Positions 33,308-45,802 of a stretch of 64,000 nt of DNA are shown in pieces. The notes under the pieces were generated by a model, which had not been told where the DNA came from, made no database searches, and saw nothing but the letters and a program-made list of their open reading frames with translations. How positions within the stretch are numbered: the stretch's first letter is position 1; each line of letters begins with the position of its first letter. Origin of the DNA: Adineta ricciae (taxonomy: Eukaryota; Rotifera; Eurotatoria; Adinetida; Adinetidae). The DNA lies in the NCBI GenBank assembly GCA_905250025.1, contig CAJNOJ010000022.1, positions 496,087 through 560,086 of the forward strand, written 5' to 3'. The position numbers and the translations under genes were made by a program.

Positions 33308-36300
33308 ATGGTATCTGTGGTCCGTGCCCAACAAGTCTTGTTCAAAACTCAACGTTTTAATAATATTTCATGGTTGATTCGTCGTACGACTTCTTCTGCT
33401 CCTACTCCAACAACAACTGAACTAGCTCAAAAGGTTGGTCATCAAGTTGCAGCTGAGATTGTCGATCCAGCGAAGAAGGTCATCGCAGGTGCACCATACA
33501 AATCACTCTCAATCGGTGTACCCAAAGAAACGTTTACGAATGAAAAACGTGTCGCACTAACACCGACTGTCGTTTCGGCACTTGTCAAAAAAGGTTTGAG
33601 GGCATTCTATTCTTTGCAATGGTGCTAAACCTTCTGTAAATAGGTTTTACTCTAAATGTCGAAGAAAATGCTGGTATAGGTGCATCATTTCATAACGAAG
33701 ACTACCAAAACGCAGGCGCAAAGATTGTTTCAAGAAATGCGGCATATTCATCAAACATTATTCTTAAAGTTCGACAACCAAGTTTTGAAGTATGTTTACT
33801 TTTAAAATGAATTGCTTTGTCTTTCTGCGTTTTCGTCTTTAGGATGTCAGTGTTTTTCAAGAGAAATCAACACTGATTTCATTCATATATCCAGTGCAAA
33901 GCAAAGCGATCGTTGATGAACTTGCAAAGAAACAAGCAAATGTTTTTGCTATGGGTAGATTTTTTCGGAAAATTATAATTCATTTCATTGGTTTTCTTTT
34001 CTTTCGAATAGATTGTATTCCTCGTATATCTCGAGCTCAAGTATTTGTCCTCTTTGGATATTAAACTGATCCTAATTTTATTTCTGATAAAAGGTGTTCG
34101 ATGCTCTCAGTTCAATGGCAAACATCGCTGGATATAAAGCTGTTATCGAAGCAGCAAATAACTTCGGTCGATTTTTTACTGGTACATTTTTTTTCGAATT
34201 CTTTCGATTTCATATTTATCTGTTCGATTAGGTCAAATTACTGCGGCTGGAAAATCGCCACCAGCAAAAATTTTGGTTATCGGTGGTGGAGTTGCAGGTC
34301 TAAGTGCCATTGGTACAGCTCGTAACATGGTATGAGTAACTGTCTTTCCTCGTCATTTCCACATTATCACGAAACAGCCATCATAGTCATAAAAAGAAAT
34401 CGTTCTACTGTAGTGTAAGATTTATTTGCTTGCCATTTTGCCATTTTAAACATTTCTTTGCGGTTAACCATGTGTATATGTTCACAGTAGAAAATAATGT
34501 TTGACAACGAAATAGATCTCTTATTGATTACTTCTTTTTTTTGGTTTGATTTCAGGGTGCAGTAGTTCGAGCGTTTGATACACGTCCAACAGTCAAGGAA
34601 CAAGTACAGTCAATGGGTGCAGAATTTCTTGAACTTCATTTTAAAGTATGACTAATAGTGAGAGGATCAATATCAGTGAATGATGATTTTCTTCTAGGGA
34701 AGCGAAAGTGGAGAAGGTTCTGGTGGTTACGCAAAAGTACATCACCTTGTTGTTGTTTGATAAGAAGAATTTTCATTGGGATTTTCAGGAAATGTCGCCA
34801 GAATTTATCGAAGCTGAAATGGCGTTGTTTGCGAAACAAGCGAAAGAAGTTGACATTATTATTACAACAGCTTTGATTCCAGGTACGCAAATACAATGAA
34901 CTTTTGATTGTAGTCATCCCATTGATCTATTTGATAGGCAAACCGGCTCCAAAATTGATTACAAAAGTTCGTTTTTAATCAAACGAAAAGCAACAAATAT
35001 GAAGTCGATAATTTTAGGAAATGATTGAGAGTATGAAGCCTGGTTCAGTTGTCGTAGACTTAGCTGCCGAAGCTGGTGGAAACATCGAAACGACACGTCC
35101 AGGAGAAAAATATATTTATAAGGATGTAGTTCATATTGGTTATTCCGATCTTCCATCACGTTTACCTGGACAATCATCGAATTTATATGCAAATAACATT
35201 TCGAAATTTCTTTTATCGATTGGTAGTCAAGATCATTTTTACATTGATTTAAATGACGAAGTTGTACGCGGTTCGTTGATTTTACGCGAAGGTGAATTGA
35301 TGTGGCCACCACCAAAACCAGCCGCTATTGAAAATCCTCTTTCGAAAGCTGCGAAGAAAGAAGTTAAACAAGAAGCCAAAGTTGCCGCAGAAGTTTTACC
35401 ACCAAACTACTTTGCTCAATACTTGAAAGATTCATTATTATATACATCAGGTCTCGGTGTACTTCTTGGCTTGGGTATTGCTTCACCAAATCCCCAATTT
35501 GCCAATATGATTACAACGTTTGCTCTGTCGGGTATTGTTGGTTACCATACAGTTTGGGGTGTTCAGCCAGCTTTACATAGTCCTCTGATGAGTGTAACCA
35601 ATGCTATCAGTGGTATTACTGCTGTCGGTGGTCTTCTATTGATGGGTGGTGGATACTATCCACAGACTATTCCTCAAGGTTTGCCAAATAAGTTCGCTGT
35701 GTAATTCATTGATCTGTTTATGTTATTAGGATTGGCCACTGCTGCTGCATTTATATCTAGTATTAACATCGGTGGTGGATTTATTATTACACAACGAATG
35801 TTGAATATGTTCAAACGGCCAAGTATGTCTTGCACAGAATTTTATTCACTTACACATTCAATTCTGTCGGTCTATGTTTATAGCTGATCCGCCTGAATAC
35901 AATTATTTGTATTTAATTCCGGGTGCATCGTCAATTGGTCTATATGCATGGGCTAGTCAACAAGGATACCATGATATCAATCATTTAGCATATTTAGCAG
36001 CATCACTCTGTTGTGTCGGTGCTCTTGGTGGCTTAAGCAATCAAACAACAGCTCGTCTTGGTAATTCACTTGGCATGATTGGTGTTTCATTAGGTAAGCC
36101 GACTTTTAGAATTTTCATATAATTTTACCAATCAACTTATCAATCAAAACTAGGTTTGGCTGCAACACTCGGTTCAATTCATCTCGACATGCCATTGATC
36201 ACACAGATTGGTACAACTATGGGTACGGGTGGTTTGATTGGTGCACTCGTTGCTCGTCGTATCGCAATTACAGATTTACCACAATTAGTTGCCGCTTTTC

Positions 36301-37782
36301 ACTCACTTGTCGGTATGGCTGCTGTACTTACATGTATTTCGCATTATATTGCTGAATGCGAGCATTTTGTCCATGATCCAGCCGCATCAGTCATCAAAAC
36401 GGCTCTATTCTTGGGTACATACATTGGTGGTATTACATTTTCTGGCTCATTGATTGCCTATGCCAAATTACAAGGTCTCATGAGCGGTGCACCCATCATG
36501 TTACCAGGTCGTCATGTATTGAACACAGGTTTAGCAGCAGCCAACGTTGCTGCACTAGCTTACTATATGATGAGCGCTGATCCACTCGTTGGTATTTCAA
36601 TGTTAGGCTTAACATCAGCTTTATCAATGACCATGGGTTTAACATTGACTGTTGCCATTGGTGGTGCTGACATGCCTGTAGTTATTACAGTACTTAACTC
36701 ATATTCGGGTTGGGCATTATGTGCAGAGTAAGAAACGAATGAGTGATTCTATGGACAATGTGATCATTATCTTATTATTCATTATAGAGGTTTTATGCTC
36801 AACAATTCATTAATGACAATCGTTGGTGCTCTTATTGGAAGCAGTGGTGCTATTTTATCGTACATTATGTGCAAAGCCATGAATCGTTCATTACCTAATG
36901 TCATCCTTGGTGGTTACGGGTATGTTGTGTGTATGACACGAAAGAATAATTGCTTATCTTTCTGAAATTTAGTACGGATTCAACAGGTACTGGCAAAGCC
37001 ATGCAAATCACCGGCACACACACTGAAGTTAATGTTGACCAAACAATCGATCTTATCAAAGAATCATCATCAATTATCATCACACCAGGCTATGGTCTAT
37101 GCGTTGCTAAAGTAAGATTTCCATCTACAGAATAATTAAACTTGGAAAAACAACGCATTATTTGTTCTTGTAGGCACAATATCCAATTGCTGAAATGGTT
37201 GATATCTTACGTAAACATGGTAAAACAGTACGTTTTGCTATTCATCCAGTAGCTGGTCGTATGCCTGGTCAATTGAACGTTCTATTGGCTGAAGCAGGTG
37301 TTAGTTATGATATTGTTCACGAAATGGAAGAAGTCAATCATGAATTTCCCAATACTGATCTTGTTCTCGTCATTGGTGCTAATGATACCGTTAACTCAGC
37401 TGCTGAAGAAGATCCAAATAGTATTATTGCTGGTATGCCTGTTCTTAAAGTCTGGCTTGCTAAACAAGTAAACTCGCTGCTTCATTGTTATGATGATCGA
37501 ATCTCTTTTTCGTGAATTCATAGGTTGTCGTCATGAAACGATCACTTGGTGTTGGTTATGCCGGTAAATACGAAATCAGTTGCGTTTTTTCTCTCATCAA
37601 ATCGATTCTTTCCTTTAGCTGTCGACAATCCAGTCTTCTTCAAACCTAATACTTCAATGTTATTAGGCGATGCCAAGAAAACGTGTGACAAATTATTAGC
37701 GAAGCTCAAGGCTGACTATGACGAAGGAGGAGCCAGCGGTTCCGCCTCTGAACCCTCATCACCGTCCGGCAAAGCGCATTAA
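33308..37782 (+). CDS. NNT: Mitochondrial NAD(P) transhydrogenase
   Basis: NNT couples proton entry across the inner mitochondrial membrane to NADPH formation from NADH. A mitochondrial presequence (basic, Ser/Thr-rich, residues 1-45) precedes domain I with [18 protein letters not shown], the Rossmann motif [16 protein letters not shown] and [19 protein letters not shown]. Domain II is a long multi-TM region (exons about 35450-36900) with the central [19 protein letters not shown] segment. Domain III has [42 protein letters not shown] and [17 protein letters not shown]. The order is that of the single-chain animal enzyme, and all domains are intact in roughly 20 small exons. The ATG at 33308 starts the presequence. 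AATAAA at 37934-37939. Last exon ends in a Ser/Gly-rich tail. Confidence 0.97.
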
Positions 37783-37964
37783 AATAGATAAAAGAAGCCA
37801 CACAATTCTCTCTCTGTCTAGTTTATGTAGTGTCTCACACATCGGAACCTTTTCTTTTCTACTTTTTCTTGCTGTCCCTACATTCCAAAGTAGTTTACTG
37901 ATGTCGAGAAATATCGTAGTCTTTATTTTAAGAAATAAAATCTCCTCCTGATTATAAAACAATG

Positions 37965-38347
37965 TCAATATTTAAAACCAGTCTTCCAACGTGTTTGGGA
38001 ACTGACTACATAATCCATACGAGCAACTGAATGTATCAATTCACATGTAGAATTATAGAAATCGTAATTGTAAGCGAAGCATTCTTCGAATACATATTGA
38101 TTGTAGTTTCTTGTAAAATCAACACATTGGCGAACGCAATCGTCAAGAACTAAGGCAGCAGCGACATGAATACGATCATTTGCCATATTTGAAATACGAC
38201 CATATTCCACAGTGACAGTTCCGTCGGGTATCGATGACATTCCACAAAGCGAATTTTCAAAAAGAATAAACAGAAAGATCAAATGTCTACAAAACACGAG
38301 CAAATGTTTATCCTGAACAATTATTCCTTTTACCTGATTGATAGCAT
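37965..38347 (-). CDS. Small secreted protein with PAN/Apple-like cysteines
   Basis: Exon 1 (38347-38334) encodes only MLSI plus two bases of an Arg codon; after a 47-bp intron, exon 2 (38286-37965) completes 111 aa. The N-terminus (RHLIFLFILFENSLC) is a signal peptide. The mature part has DDCVRQCVDF, then EECFAYNYDFYNSTCELI, matching the PAN/Apple pattern in which a C..C turn precedes a C.AF.Y....TC.L hairpin. PAN modules bind proteins or sugars outside cells. A single PAN without other domains is short but known. The upstream start is chosen because the longer frame has a stop just before the hydrophobic segment and the splice is in phase. Its stop lies near the NNT 3' end, so the genes converge. 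Confidence 0.65.
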
Positions 38348-38703
38348 TTTGTTTTGTTTGAAAAATTCACTGGTTTTGTTGAAATATTATTTTAGCAAAA
38401 TATTGTCGCACTTTTTCTCCCAAGTGGAACATTAGAAAAATGTCGAAAGAAAGCTTTTCCGCTTTCAAATCTAACTCTTAAGTACACTTATACAATAAAT
38501 AGAAGAAAATCTTTTATGTAGTTGAGAAAAACAAGGCATCGTCGTCACTGAAAATACATAAAAGACTTGCCAATGAACGCGCTTAGAATAAATCTATTTC
38601 TATACCTAAGAAAACAACTCCATGAATTAATTTTTCAGTTTTTGCTTCTGTAATTTTCGTTTTCTTTCTAAATGTTAACTCATGTGACTCAAGAATATTT
38701 AAT

Positions 38704-39714
38704 ATGTTCAACAATTTTCTTCACTATTGTTTCCCATCAGCAATTGATTCACTGAATGAACCGCTCGTAACGACCGATGCGCAGATAGAAGTCGAATGTA
38801 AAGAATTTCTACCTGAAGTCTATGACACATGGATATATTTGCAGAAACTCTCCACTGATTCCACACATTTCCGAGAAATTCACGATCTTTATAAATACGA
38901 ACGTTCGGAAAATGAGCGACGATCTTATTTCGAGCAATTGAAAGTGCTCGATGATAATATTTATAAACTATCACTCACTATTCATCAACGCATTCAAACA
39001 TTAGAGAAGATTGCTCAACCAACATTAGATGAATTTCGTCGGAGTTCATCAATGGATCAACCCACTAATGAATACATTCCAGCGTATATTCGTATCGCTC
39101 GGAATCAACTAAATAGTGTCAAATCATCGTTTCAACGTTTGATATCTCAATATAACATCGATGCAATCGAATTTCAAAACGAATTGAAAGAATCGCTGCG
39201 TCATTCCAAAACCATGATCGATTCCTATCAACAAATCTCACGAGCAACGGTTGATAAAATTAAATCTCTATTCAACTCCGATGATGAACACATCCAATTA
39301 GTTCAAGAACATATCCCATCGGAACAGCCAAGTCTATCCGCACAAGAAGAACAAATCACTGACTTAGAAGCCCGACTAGAGAGCATACGAATATTAAAAG
39401 AACGCATTCGTCAAATGAAGTAACTCCTATCGAAATTCAATATTGGTTGACGATGTTTTCTTTCTTTTTTCAGTGAAATGACAATGGCATTGTATTTCTC
39501 TGTTCAAGAACAAAATGAACTGGCGGATAATATTTGGCTAAACACCAGTGCCGGATCAGATTACATCGCTCAAAGTTTTGATGAAATTCAGTTAGTAAAA
39601 AGAATCAAACAGTCAAAGAGAAACCTGTGGATCAAACTGTTTTCTATAATGTTTTGTTTTTTCCTAATTCTTGTTCTCATTCTTATTCTCGCACTGATTT
39701 TCAATCAGAAATAG
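38704..39714 (+). CDS. Syntaxin-like Qa-SNARE
   Basis: Qa-SNAREs sit on target membranes and drive vesicle fusion. Exons 38704-39419 and 39474-39714 give 318 aa. A helical N-terminal region (residues about 25-185, FLPEVYDTWIYLQKL, VLDDNIYKLSLTIHQRI) resembles the syntaxin Habc bundle. The SNARE motif starts at ITDLEARLESIRILKERI and crosses the intron into EMTMALYFSVQEQNELADNI, with the zero-layer Gln in VQEQ. A basic juxtamembrane stretch (KRIKQSKRNLW) leads to a C-terminal TM anchor (IMFCFFLILVLILILALIF). The first coding exon may be incomplete: an acceptor-like TTTCCCATCAG lies inside the first codons, so the true start could be upstream. The subtype is not assignable by eye. Confidence 0.85.
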
Positions 39715-40152
39715 AAATTCCAATTGTTCATTACTTATATGTATTCAAAAAGCTGCCCCGATAAAAGATGTGAAGCATAACCCAATGAAATTTCAAAGTT
39801 TACAAAGAACAAAAAACAGAAAAAAATCTTGTGCGGCTTCTATACAGATGAGTATGAATTATAAATCGATGGGATTTGAATCAAATTAGCTATTAATCGA
39901 TCAATACATGAGTCCGATTCATAATCTATCATTGATATCGATGGATAATAGAATGACAGTTGAGGAAGTAACATTCGTAGTAATGTCCACACGTTCGTGC
40001 GTAATGAAATGAGATGCGTTTGATGTATACACGGACTACAATTGGATTCCTCGGTTGAATAACTACTTGTGGACTGTAACGAACGTAGATTATGTATTTC
40101 ACTAGAAAAAGTAATTTTTTAAAAGAATTTTAAGGTAAATATGCATGTTAAT
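39715..40152. other. Intergenic between convergent syntaxin and C2H2 genes
   Basis: About 440 bp of AT-rich sequence; no feature recognised. Confidence 0.4.
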
Positions 40153-40957
40153 TTACTCGGATTTGTCCATTTTCTTATTATCAGGCATTAATAATTTATC
40201 CGTAAGAAAACATGAGGAAAATTCAGATGGTTGTTCACGTATTGTTTTCATGGATTCATCTTTGATTTCTGTATTGACGTACAATGCCGTTGACCAGTTC
40301 GTATGTGGTGATGGATTGAGACTTTCATATCGTGCACGTTTTGCTTCACGATTCGGATGATCATTGGATGATGATGTCGTTATTGTAGAATTTGATACGC
40401 TATGTTGTCGTTCGTGTTTCGACATATGTCTAAAAATACCAAATGGCATGAAAGGATTTTTATGCTAGACAAAGTTTTGATGCGATAGGTTATAAATAGA
40501 TGTTTTAATGAAGTTTTCTTTAGGAAGATTTCATTAAAACTAAGCTTTTTTCATTCGAACCTGATATTAATCGTTGAATAACTGCATTTTTGGCATCGAA
40601 GAACACGATTATTTAAATGACATCTCTATAAAAAAGAAAAGAACCATTATAAAGAAATCTTGTCAGAGGGTTGGTGAGCGTTTACGATGTGGCAATCATA
40701 TTTTGACTTTAAGAGAGTTGCATAGGAACACAAATGACATTGTCGAACATTTACACCTAGTTCTCCATGTTCTTGAAAGAGATGTTCACGGAAATTGTTG
40801 ATATCTTTGAATGTTCGTGTACATTGACTACATATGTGTAGTACTTTGTTCGATTCAATGGAATTTGTTCTAAATTAGATAAAGAATAATGAAGTTTTAG
40901 TCAGATCAATCGCATTTGAACATACGGAAGTTGTTTATCGATGATAAAGGAATTCAT
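40153..40957 (-). CDS. C2H2 zinc-finger protein, three fingers split by introns
   Basis: Exons 40957-40926, 40869-40686, 40625-40561 and 40429-40153 join in phase for 185 aa. Finger 1 is CSQC-x12-H-x4-H, finger 2 CHLC-x12-H-x3-H (split by the intron at 40685 between its two His), finger 3 CQKC-x12-H-x3-H (split by the intron at 40560). The fingers appear only after splicing, which strongly supports the model. The remainder is Ser/Asn-rich with a basic KRAR patch (REAKRARYE), a likely nuclear signal. The start used is the first in-frame ATG of the most upstream exon found; further 5' exons are possible because the frame continues upstream to an acceptor-like TCCTTCAG. DNA- or RNA-binding role inferred from the fingers. 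Confidence 0.75.
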
Positions 40958-42816
40958 GAATGAAATCAATACGTCGACTGAAGGATGAAAAGACCGCTTA
41001 GAACTTGCTACATTCTTCGATCAGCTTGCATGTACTAGAAAAAGGAAAAGGAAGGAGTGTATATACAATACATCCCAACGAACCTGGTTTCTGGCATTTT
41101 GTGCACAAACATCCGCCTCTTTCTTTCGTTGTCTTCTTCTTCTTCTTCTTTTTCGTTAGTTTGATTAGCTTCGGCGAGTGTGGCCAGACTAACCAATGTA
41201 TTTATGCGTCCGAAGACGACGACGACGACATCGGCGACCATTTTTACATAATTTCTTGCGTATTGTTTTATGTCAATAGACATGAGGACGACAGGTAGTG
41301 CAAGTGTATGTATATGTGTGTGTGTGTAAGCATTTACGTAACCTATTAAGGAAGAACGATGGATTGTGGCAATATTGAGAGTAGATAGATATGTGTATAC
41401 ATATGTATGTGTGTGTCATCGTTGTCTTTCGATTCTTCTTTACTTTCGCCTATAATTGTGTATAATTTGACCAATAGATATGACAATGATCAATAAGAAC
41501 AATGTATGAAATGCATAGACAGAGATATATGCAAAAAAAGTAATTTGAGTTCATCTTTGATGACGTGAGTTTTCTAATTAGAAGCAAAAAAGAAAACTGC
41601 TGCATATCATGAAAAGCTGATTAGATTTTTCAATGTCGTTTACAATTAAATTATCAGTAATTTCTGTTGAAGTGCTCAACACCTGCTCACTATGAATATT
41701 TGTTCGTCAATTTGACACAAAAGTAGACAGGCTACATTTGAGCTAACAAAGAGAAAACGAACACTTGAATGAAATGAATTTTCTTTCGATATTCTGATGG
41801 TGACATATGTTACACAAGATTTCAAAGAATTCTTTTTCTTCATTAAGAAAATAATGAGATGAGGAAATAGATCTTTCTTTCCACACTTGTTATTCTTTGT
41901 CACTGATGTATTTTGTAACATAAGGAGAAGAGAAAAAGAAATCTCTCGATCCATAGTCGAATCTTCTAGGACTGTGTTCATTCGATCTTTTCTGTCATAC
42001 AATAGAACTTCCGTTTAGAGTCAGAAGAAGCGATCCTGATGTGTAAATGATCTAATAAAAATGATGTTGATATTGAAGGTAAATATTTACATTCCAATCT
42101 GATTGAAATTGATGACGAATTTCATTACGTCGTTTACTTTTTTTCCCGCTTGTCACTGTTGGCACAGTGATGAGTGTGAGAAACGTCTTCATCTTCTTTT
42201 TTTTTGCCTACAATTCATTTAGTTTTCTGTTATTTATGCCGAACTAAACATCAAACACAATATTAAAAAAAAACGAGTAAAGAGATATCTTTTTTCCAAG
42301 CAATATATTAATTTTTTAGCATAGAAAAACTTTGCGTAGGTATTTGTTGTTTTCTCGTTTGTGGATTGGAAGATTCAATTTATTAGTGTCTCTTTTCTGA
42401 ATCATCTATCCAATTTTTTTCATTTCCTTCTTTCCTTCGGTACAACCAGTAAACAAACAGAAAAGTCAATAATAAATTGTAGAATTTCTATTTATAATTG
42501 ATTAGATCTACAATCGCTTACCGCCCACGTCGAAACCAAAAGAAGAGAGAGAGAGAGAGACATAAAAAAGATTGAACATTTCCTCATTATCGTCTGCTAG
42601 GCGGATGTTAGCATCTGAAACAGAAAAGAAAGACTACATCTACATTTCCCGTTATCTCGTGCAATTCTTATTTAGATCTTCTCTTCTGTCTATTCTGTTC
42701 AATTACCATCATTAAATTTTTTTTCTCTTCATTCATTCCTACTAATCTCTATGACTAGCATTACTTACTATTGAACTTTCGAATCACTCCTTTACTTCAA
42801 CTTTTCTTAGTCTATC
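40958..42816. other. Intergenic, about 1.86 kb
   Basis: Contains low-complexity runs: TTC repeats near 41138-41152, (GAC)n near 41213-41227, (GT)n near 41310-41327, and (GA)n near 42546-42560. No exon or RNA gene recognised. Confidence 0.45.
42546..42560. repeat. (GA)n microsatellite
   Basis: A short pure AG/GA run about 260 bp upstream of the cystine-rich gene. Such GAGA runs are common in invertebrate promoters; no function shown here. Confidence 0.7.
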
Positions 42817-43526
42817 ATGTGGCTCCTGATCATCTCTTGTACAATAATTCTCGTTTCGAAATTCTCCTTGGCAACAATTGATATTCAAGCATACAATAGT
42901 TTTCATTTGGAAGATCAATGTCAAACTTTGGGTGATACATGTCAACAAACGACTGACTGTTGTTCAGATTTAACTTGTTATCCTGTTGAAAGTAGGAGAC
43001 GGTTTGTCTTTTGAAAGAAAATCTTTCAATTGATGATTTAGATCAAAAGCTTTGTTTGCCATTTAACAAACGAATGAAACGTTATGCAGAGGATTTCATT
43101 ATTCCACCGTATTACAATCCGAGAAATCATCTCTATCCGTATGGAATCAACATGCCACCATTTCCGTTTTACAATGCCTACGGAACAAAACCATCGAAAA
43201 CCTATCACAGAAGTAAATTAGGTACGGATTGCGTGCGTTCACATCGCGAAGCTGACGTCATCGTTGTTCTTTTAGAATGGGATCATTGTCAATTTCATGA
43301 AGATTGTGGCGAAAGCAATTGTTGTTATGTTCATTTCCGATTTCGTAGTTTACCAAAATCATTCTGTCGGCCGAATCGAAATCCGAAGAGTCAACTTTGC
43401 GAGCCGCTTACGAAATATCGTTCATTGAAAGATATTCCAGCTTGGAAACAAGAGCAACAGCAGATTCAAAACGCTCAGCAACAACAGCCAACATTTCCAT
43501 TACGTACTTCGTATTTAGGGCGATAG
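42817..43526 (+). CDS. Secre­ted protein with two six-cysteine (cystine-knot/colipase-like) modules
   Basis: Exons 42817-42991, 43042-43221 and 43276-43526 join in phase for 201 aa. Residues 1-19 form a signal peptide. Module 1 has C-x6-C-x5-CC-x4-C-x8-C, the classic inhibitor cystine-knot spacing, and forms only after the first intron is removed. A dibasic stretch (NKRMKR) and a Pro/Tyr/Asn-rich spacer follow. Module 2 has C-x5-C-x4-CC-x13-C-x10-C (DHCQFHEDCGESNCC...FCRP), close to the C-terminal colipase fold of Dickkopf or prokineticin-like proteins. The C-terminus is Gln-rich. Roles could include signalling antagonist, protease inhibitor or defence peptide; the sequence does not decide. 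AATAAA at 43588-43593. Confidence 0.8.
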
Positions 43527-44279
43527 ATGTTATTGAATATCTGATGAGATGATTACATTGGACAAAGGGAGGAGGAAAATGTCATCGAATAAAGAAAAAA
43601 AAGGAGGCATCGATCAATATCAAACAATCAATTGTATCTTTATCAATGTTTTCTTCTCACATATATAGAATATTCATTTATACGTGTAGATTCGTTTCAT
43701 CATATTCTTATTTATGTAAAGCTCGTATTTTCCGCTAAAAGCCAAATTAATCTAGATTGCGCTGGATTTCGATTGAGATGAAATATATATATATATTTAA
43801 AAAAAGAAGAAAAAATGAGGAGATACTTCCTATCTATCATCTTTTATTTATGTCATCATCGTCAATGATCGAATAAGTTATGTGCGCACGGGCGATTAGC
43901 GCCCAAAAAGTGATTGATCGAGGGATGGTAAACTAAGCGTATTCACGGAGAAATTCATGTGCACACGTTCACTCGCTTACTTCATTGTAAAAATAGGTCA
44001 AGCACGACGAAAGTGAACAAGATAGTCGAAGAATAAAAGAAAATACCTACGTAGTAATCGTGACCGATGACACTCGAGTTGCGCATCAGTAATCACGCAA
44101 AATGTATTGAATAGAGAAGTATTCTCTCGTCTCTCTTTCCTTCCTTTTTATGACGGCCATTCTTTTATCTTTCGTTTTATTAAACGAGTAATACAAAACA
44201 GGTCTGAACGTACAAATATACGTATTAAATTGATCACTAAATCGGTGAGAAGAAGAAACTACCTAAATTTAAACTAAAC
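43527..44279. other. Intergenic, about 750 bp
   Basis: 3' UTR of the cystine-rich gene and upstream region of the proline-rich gene; (TA)n near 43784-43796. No exon recognised. Confidence 0.45.
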
Positions 44280-45802
44280 ATGGCCGATACCGTACCTCAA
44301 TCTTATCCAACATCAACATCACCAGGAAATATCGATCAGCAGTATAGTCAGCATCAATATGCTTACCAGGCACGCGTCAGCAGTCCAGCCGGACAGTACT
44401 ATAATGGTGCTAACGGTGGCGAACAACAAGTTCAAGAAAATATTGAACAACAGCCATCAGTAAATCAGGGTCAAGATGGTAACTATGGACAACCAGGATT
44501 CAATGAACAGAACAATGCTGGTCTTATTCAACAGTATAATGGCGCTGCTGGTCAACTTGCGCAACAACAAGGACCCAATGGTTACAAGATTAACTTTGAT
44601 CCGAATCCTCAAATTATTCGCAAGCATGCCAATGATGCCGTTACATATAAACAAGAAGTTGCTGTACGATATTTACGTCCGCCAACACCTCCCCCACCAG
44701 GCCCTTTGATTATTAAAGAGGTAAAATGAAGTAAAAAATTTCGTGATACAGAGAAAATAAAAACTATTTGAATTCTTAAGGTGCGAAATCCAGCTTTACC
44801 TGCAGCTCCGCCTATTGTTATTCGACAACGTCCACCTCGACCTGCAACACCTCCTCCTCTTATCATTCGAGAAAAACCACCCCAGCCACCCGTTCAACTT
44901 GCTCCAAAATTAATTACGAAACCATTACCACCACCCCCGCCGCCACCACGACGTGTTATCATCGAACGAATGCCACCATTGCCGCCTAAACCTCAAAGGT
45001 TTGTGGCTCTTCTTGAAAAGTGCTCTATTCCTATATAATCAATTTTTCTTTTTTTAGTATTATTGTCGAACGTTGGCTACCATACAAACAACAAAAACGA
45101 CGCGTTATTTATCAAAAGGCACCACCAGTGCAACCGCCAGCACCTCAAAAAAATCTCATTATTCAATGGGAAGGCACTCAGGCTCGTGTCGTCAAAGAAT
45201 TCCGCAACTTGGGCATCATCAAAGCAGACCCAAGTACTTACATACAACAGTACGGCGCACAACTACGACCTACGCAAGGCTTACCAGATTTCATTAAAGG
45301 ATTACCTACACCAAATCTTGGTCCAGAATACGTATGAAATAGGAATTCATTTCATGCATTTTATATTTTCCCATGCTCTTTTCTAGACCGCTAATCCTGA
45401 TCAAATCGATCCTGCATTATTAGCTGGTACTAATGCCCAAGTCAATGGTTTCGAAGTTGCCGGCGGCCAAGGCCTTCTTGCCAGTGCTTCGGACGGTTCA
45501 TTGCCCGCTGGTGGACACCCAGGCTTCGCCCAAGAAAATGTTCAGTATGCAAACTATCCCAATGCAGGTGGTCAAGTACTTAATGATCAACAGTATGCAT
45601 ATCAACAACAAGCCTATTCTCATGAAAGTACGGTTGAAGGCCAACAATTTGCCGGTAAGTAATGATTATTTAATCAATGACATAAAAAGTATATGTATCT
45701 ATTGCACAAATAGATCAGCAAGGTTTTGAACAACAAGGTCAACAAGGTAATGGTTTTGTTCAAAATGTACAATACCAAACAATACCGCAATACACTAATT
45801 AA
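44280..45802 (+). CDS. Proline-rich repeat protein, 'PPPxxIxR' family (unknown function)
   Basis: Exons 44280-44720, 44781-44998, 45058-45331, 45387-45654 and 45714-45802 give 429 aa. The N-terminal 110 residues are Gln/Asn/Tyr/Gly-rich. The centre holds tandem motifs of the form P-x-P-P-P-x-x-(I/V)-I-(R/K)-E: PPTPPPPGPLIIKE, APPIVIRQRPPRPATPPPLI, REKPPQPP, PPPPPPPRRVIIERMP, then SIIVERWLPYKQQKRRVIYQ. The region around VVKEFRNLGIIKADPSTYIQ looks folded. The C-terminal third is again Gln/Gly/Tyr-rich. No signal peptide or TM. The repeat recalls cortical cytoskeletal proteins with valine/proline repeats (alveolin-like), an inference only. Start at the first ATG, which follows AAACATG. Confidence 0.8.
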
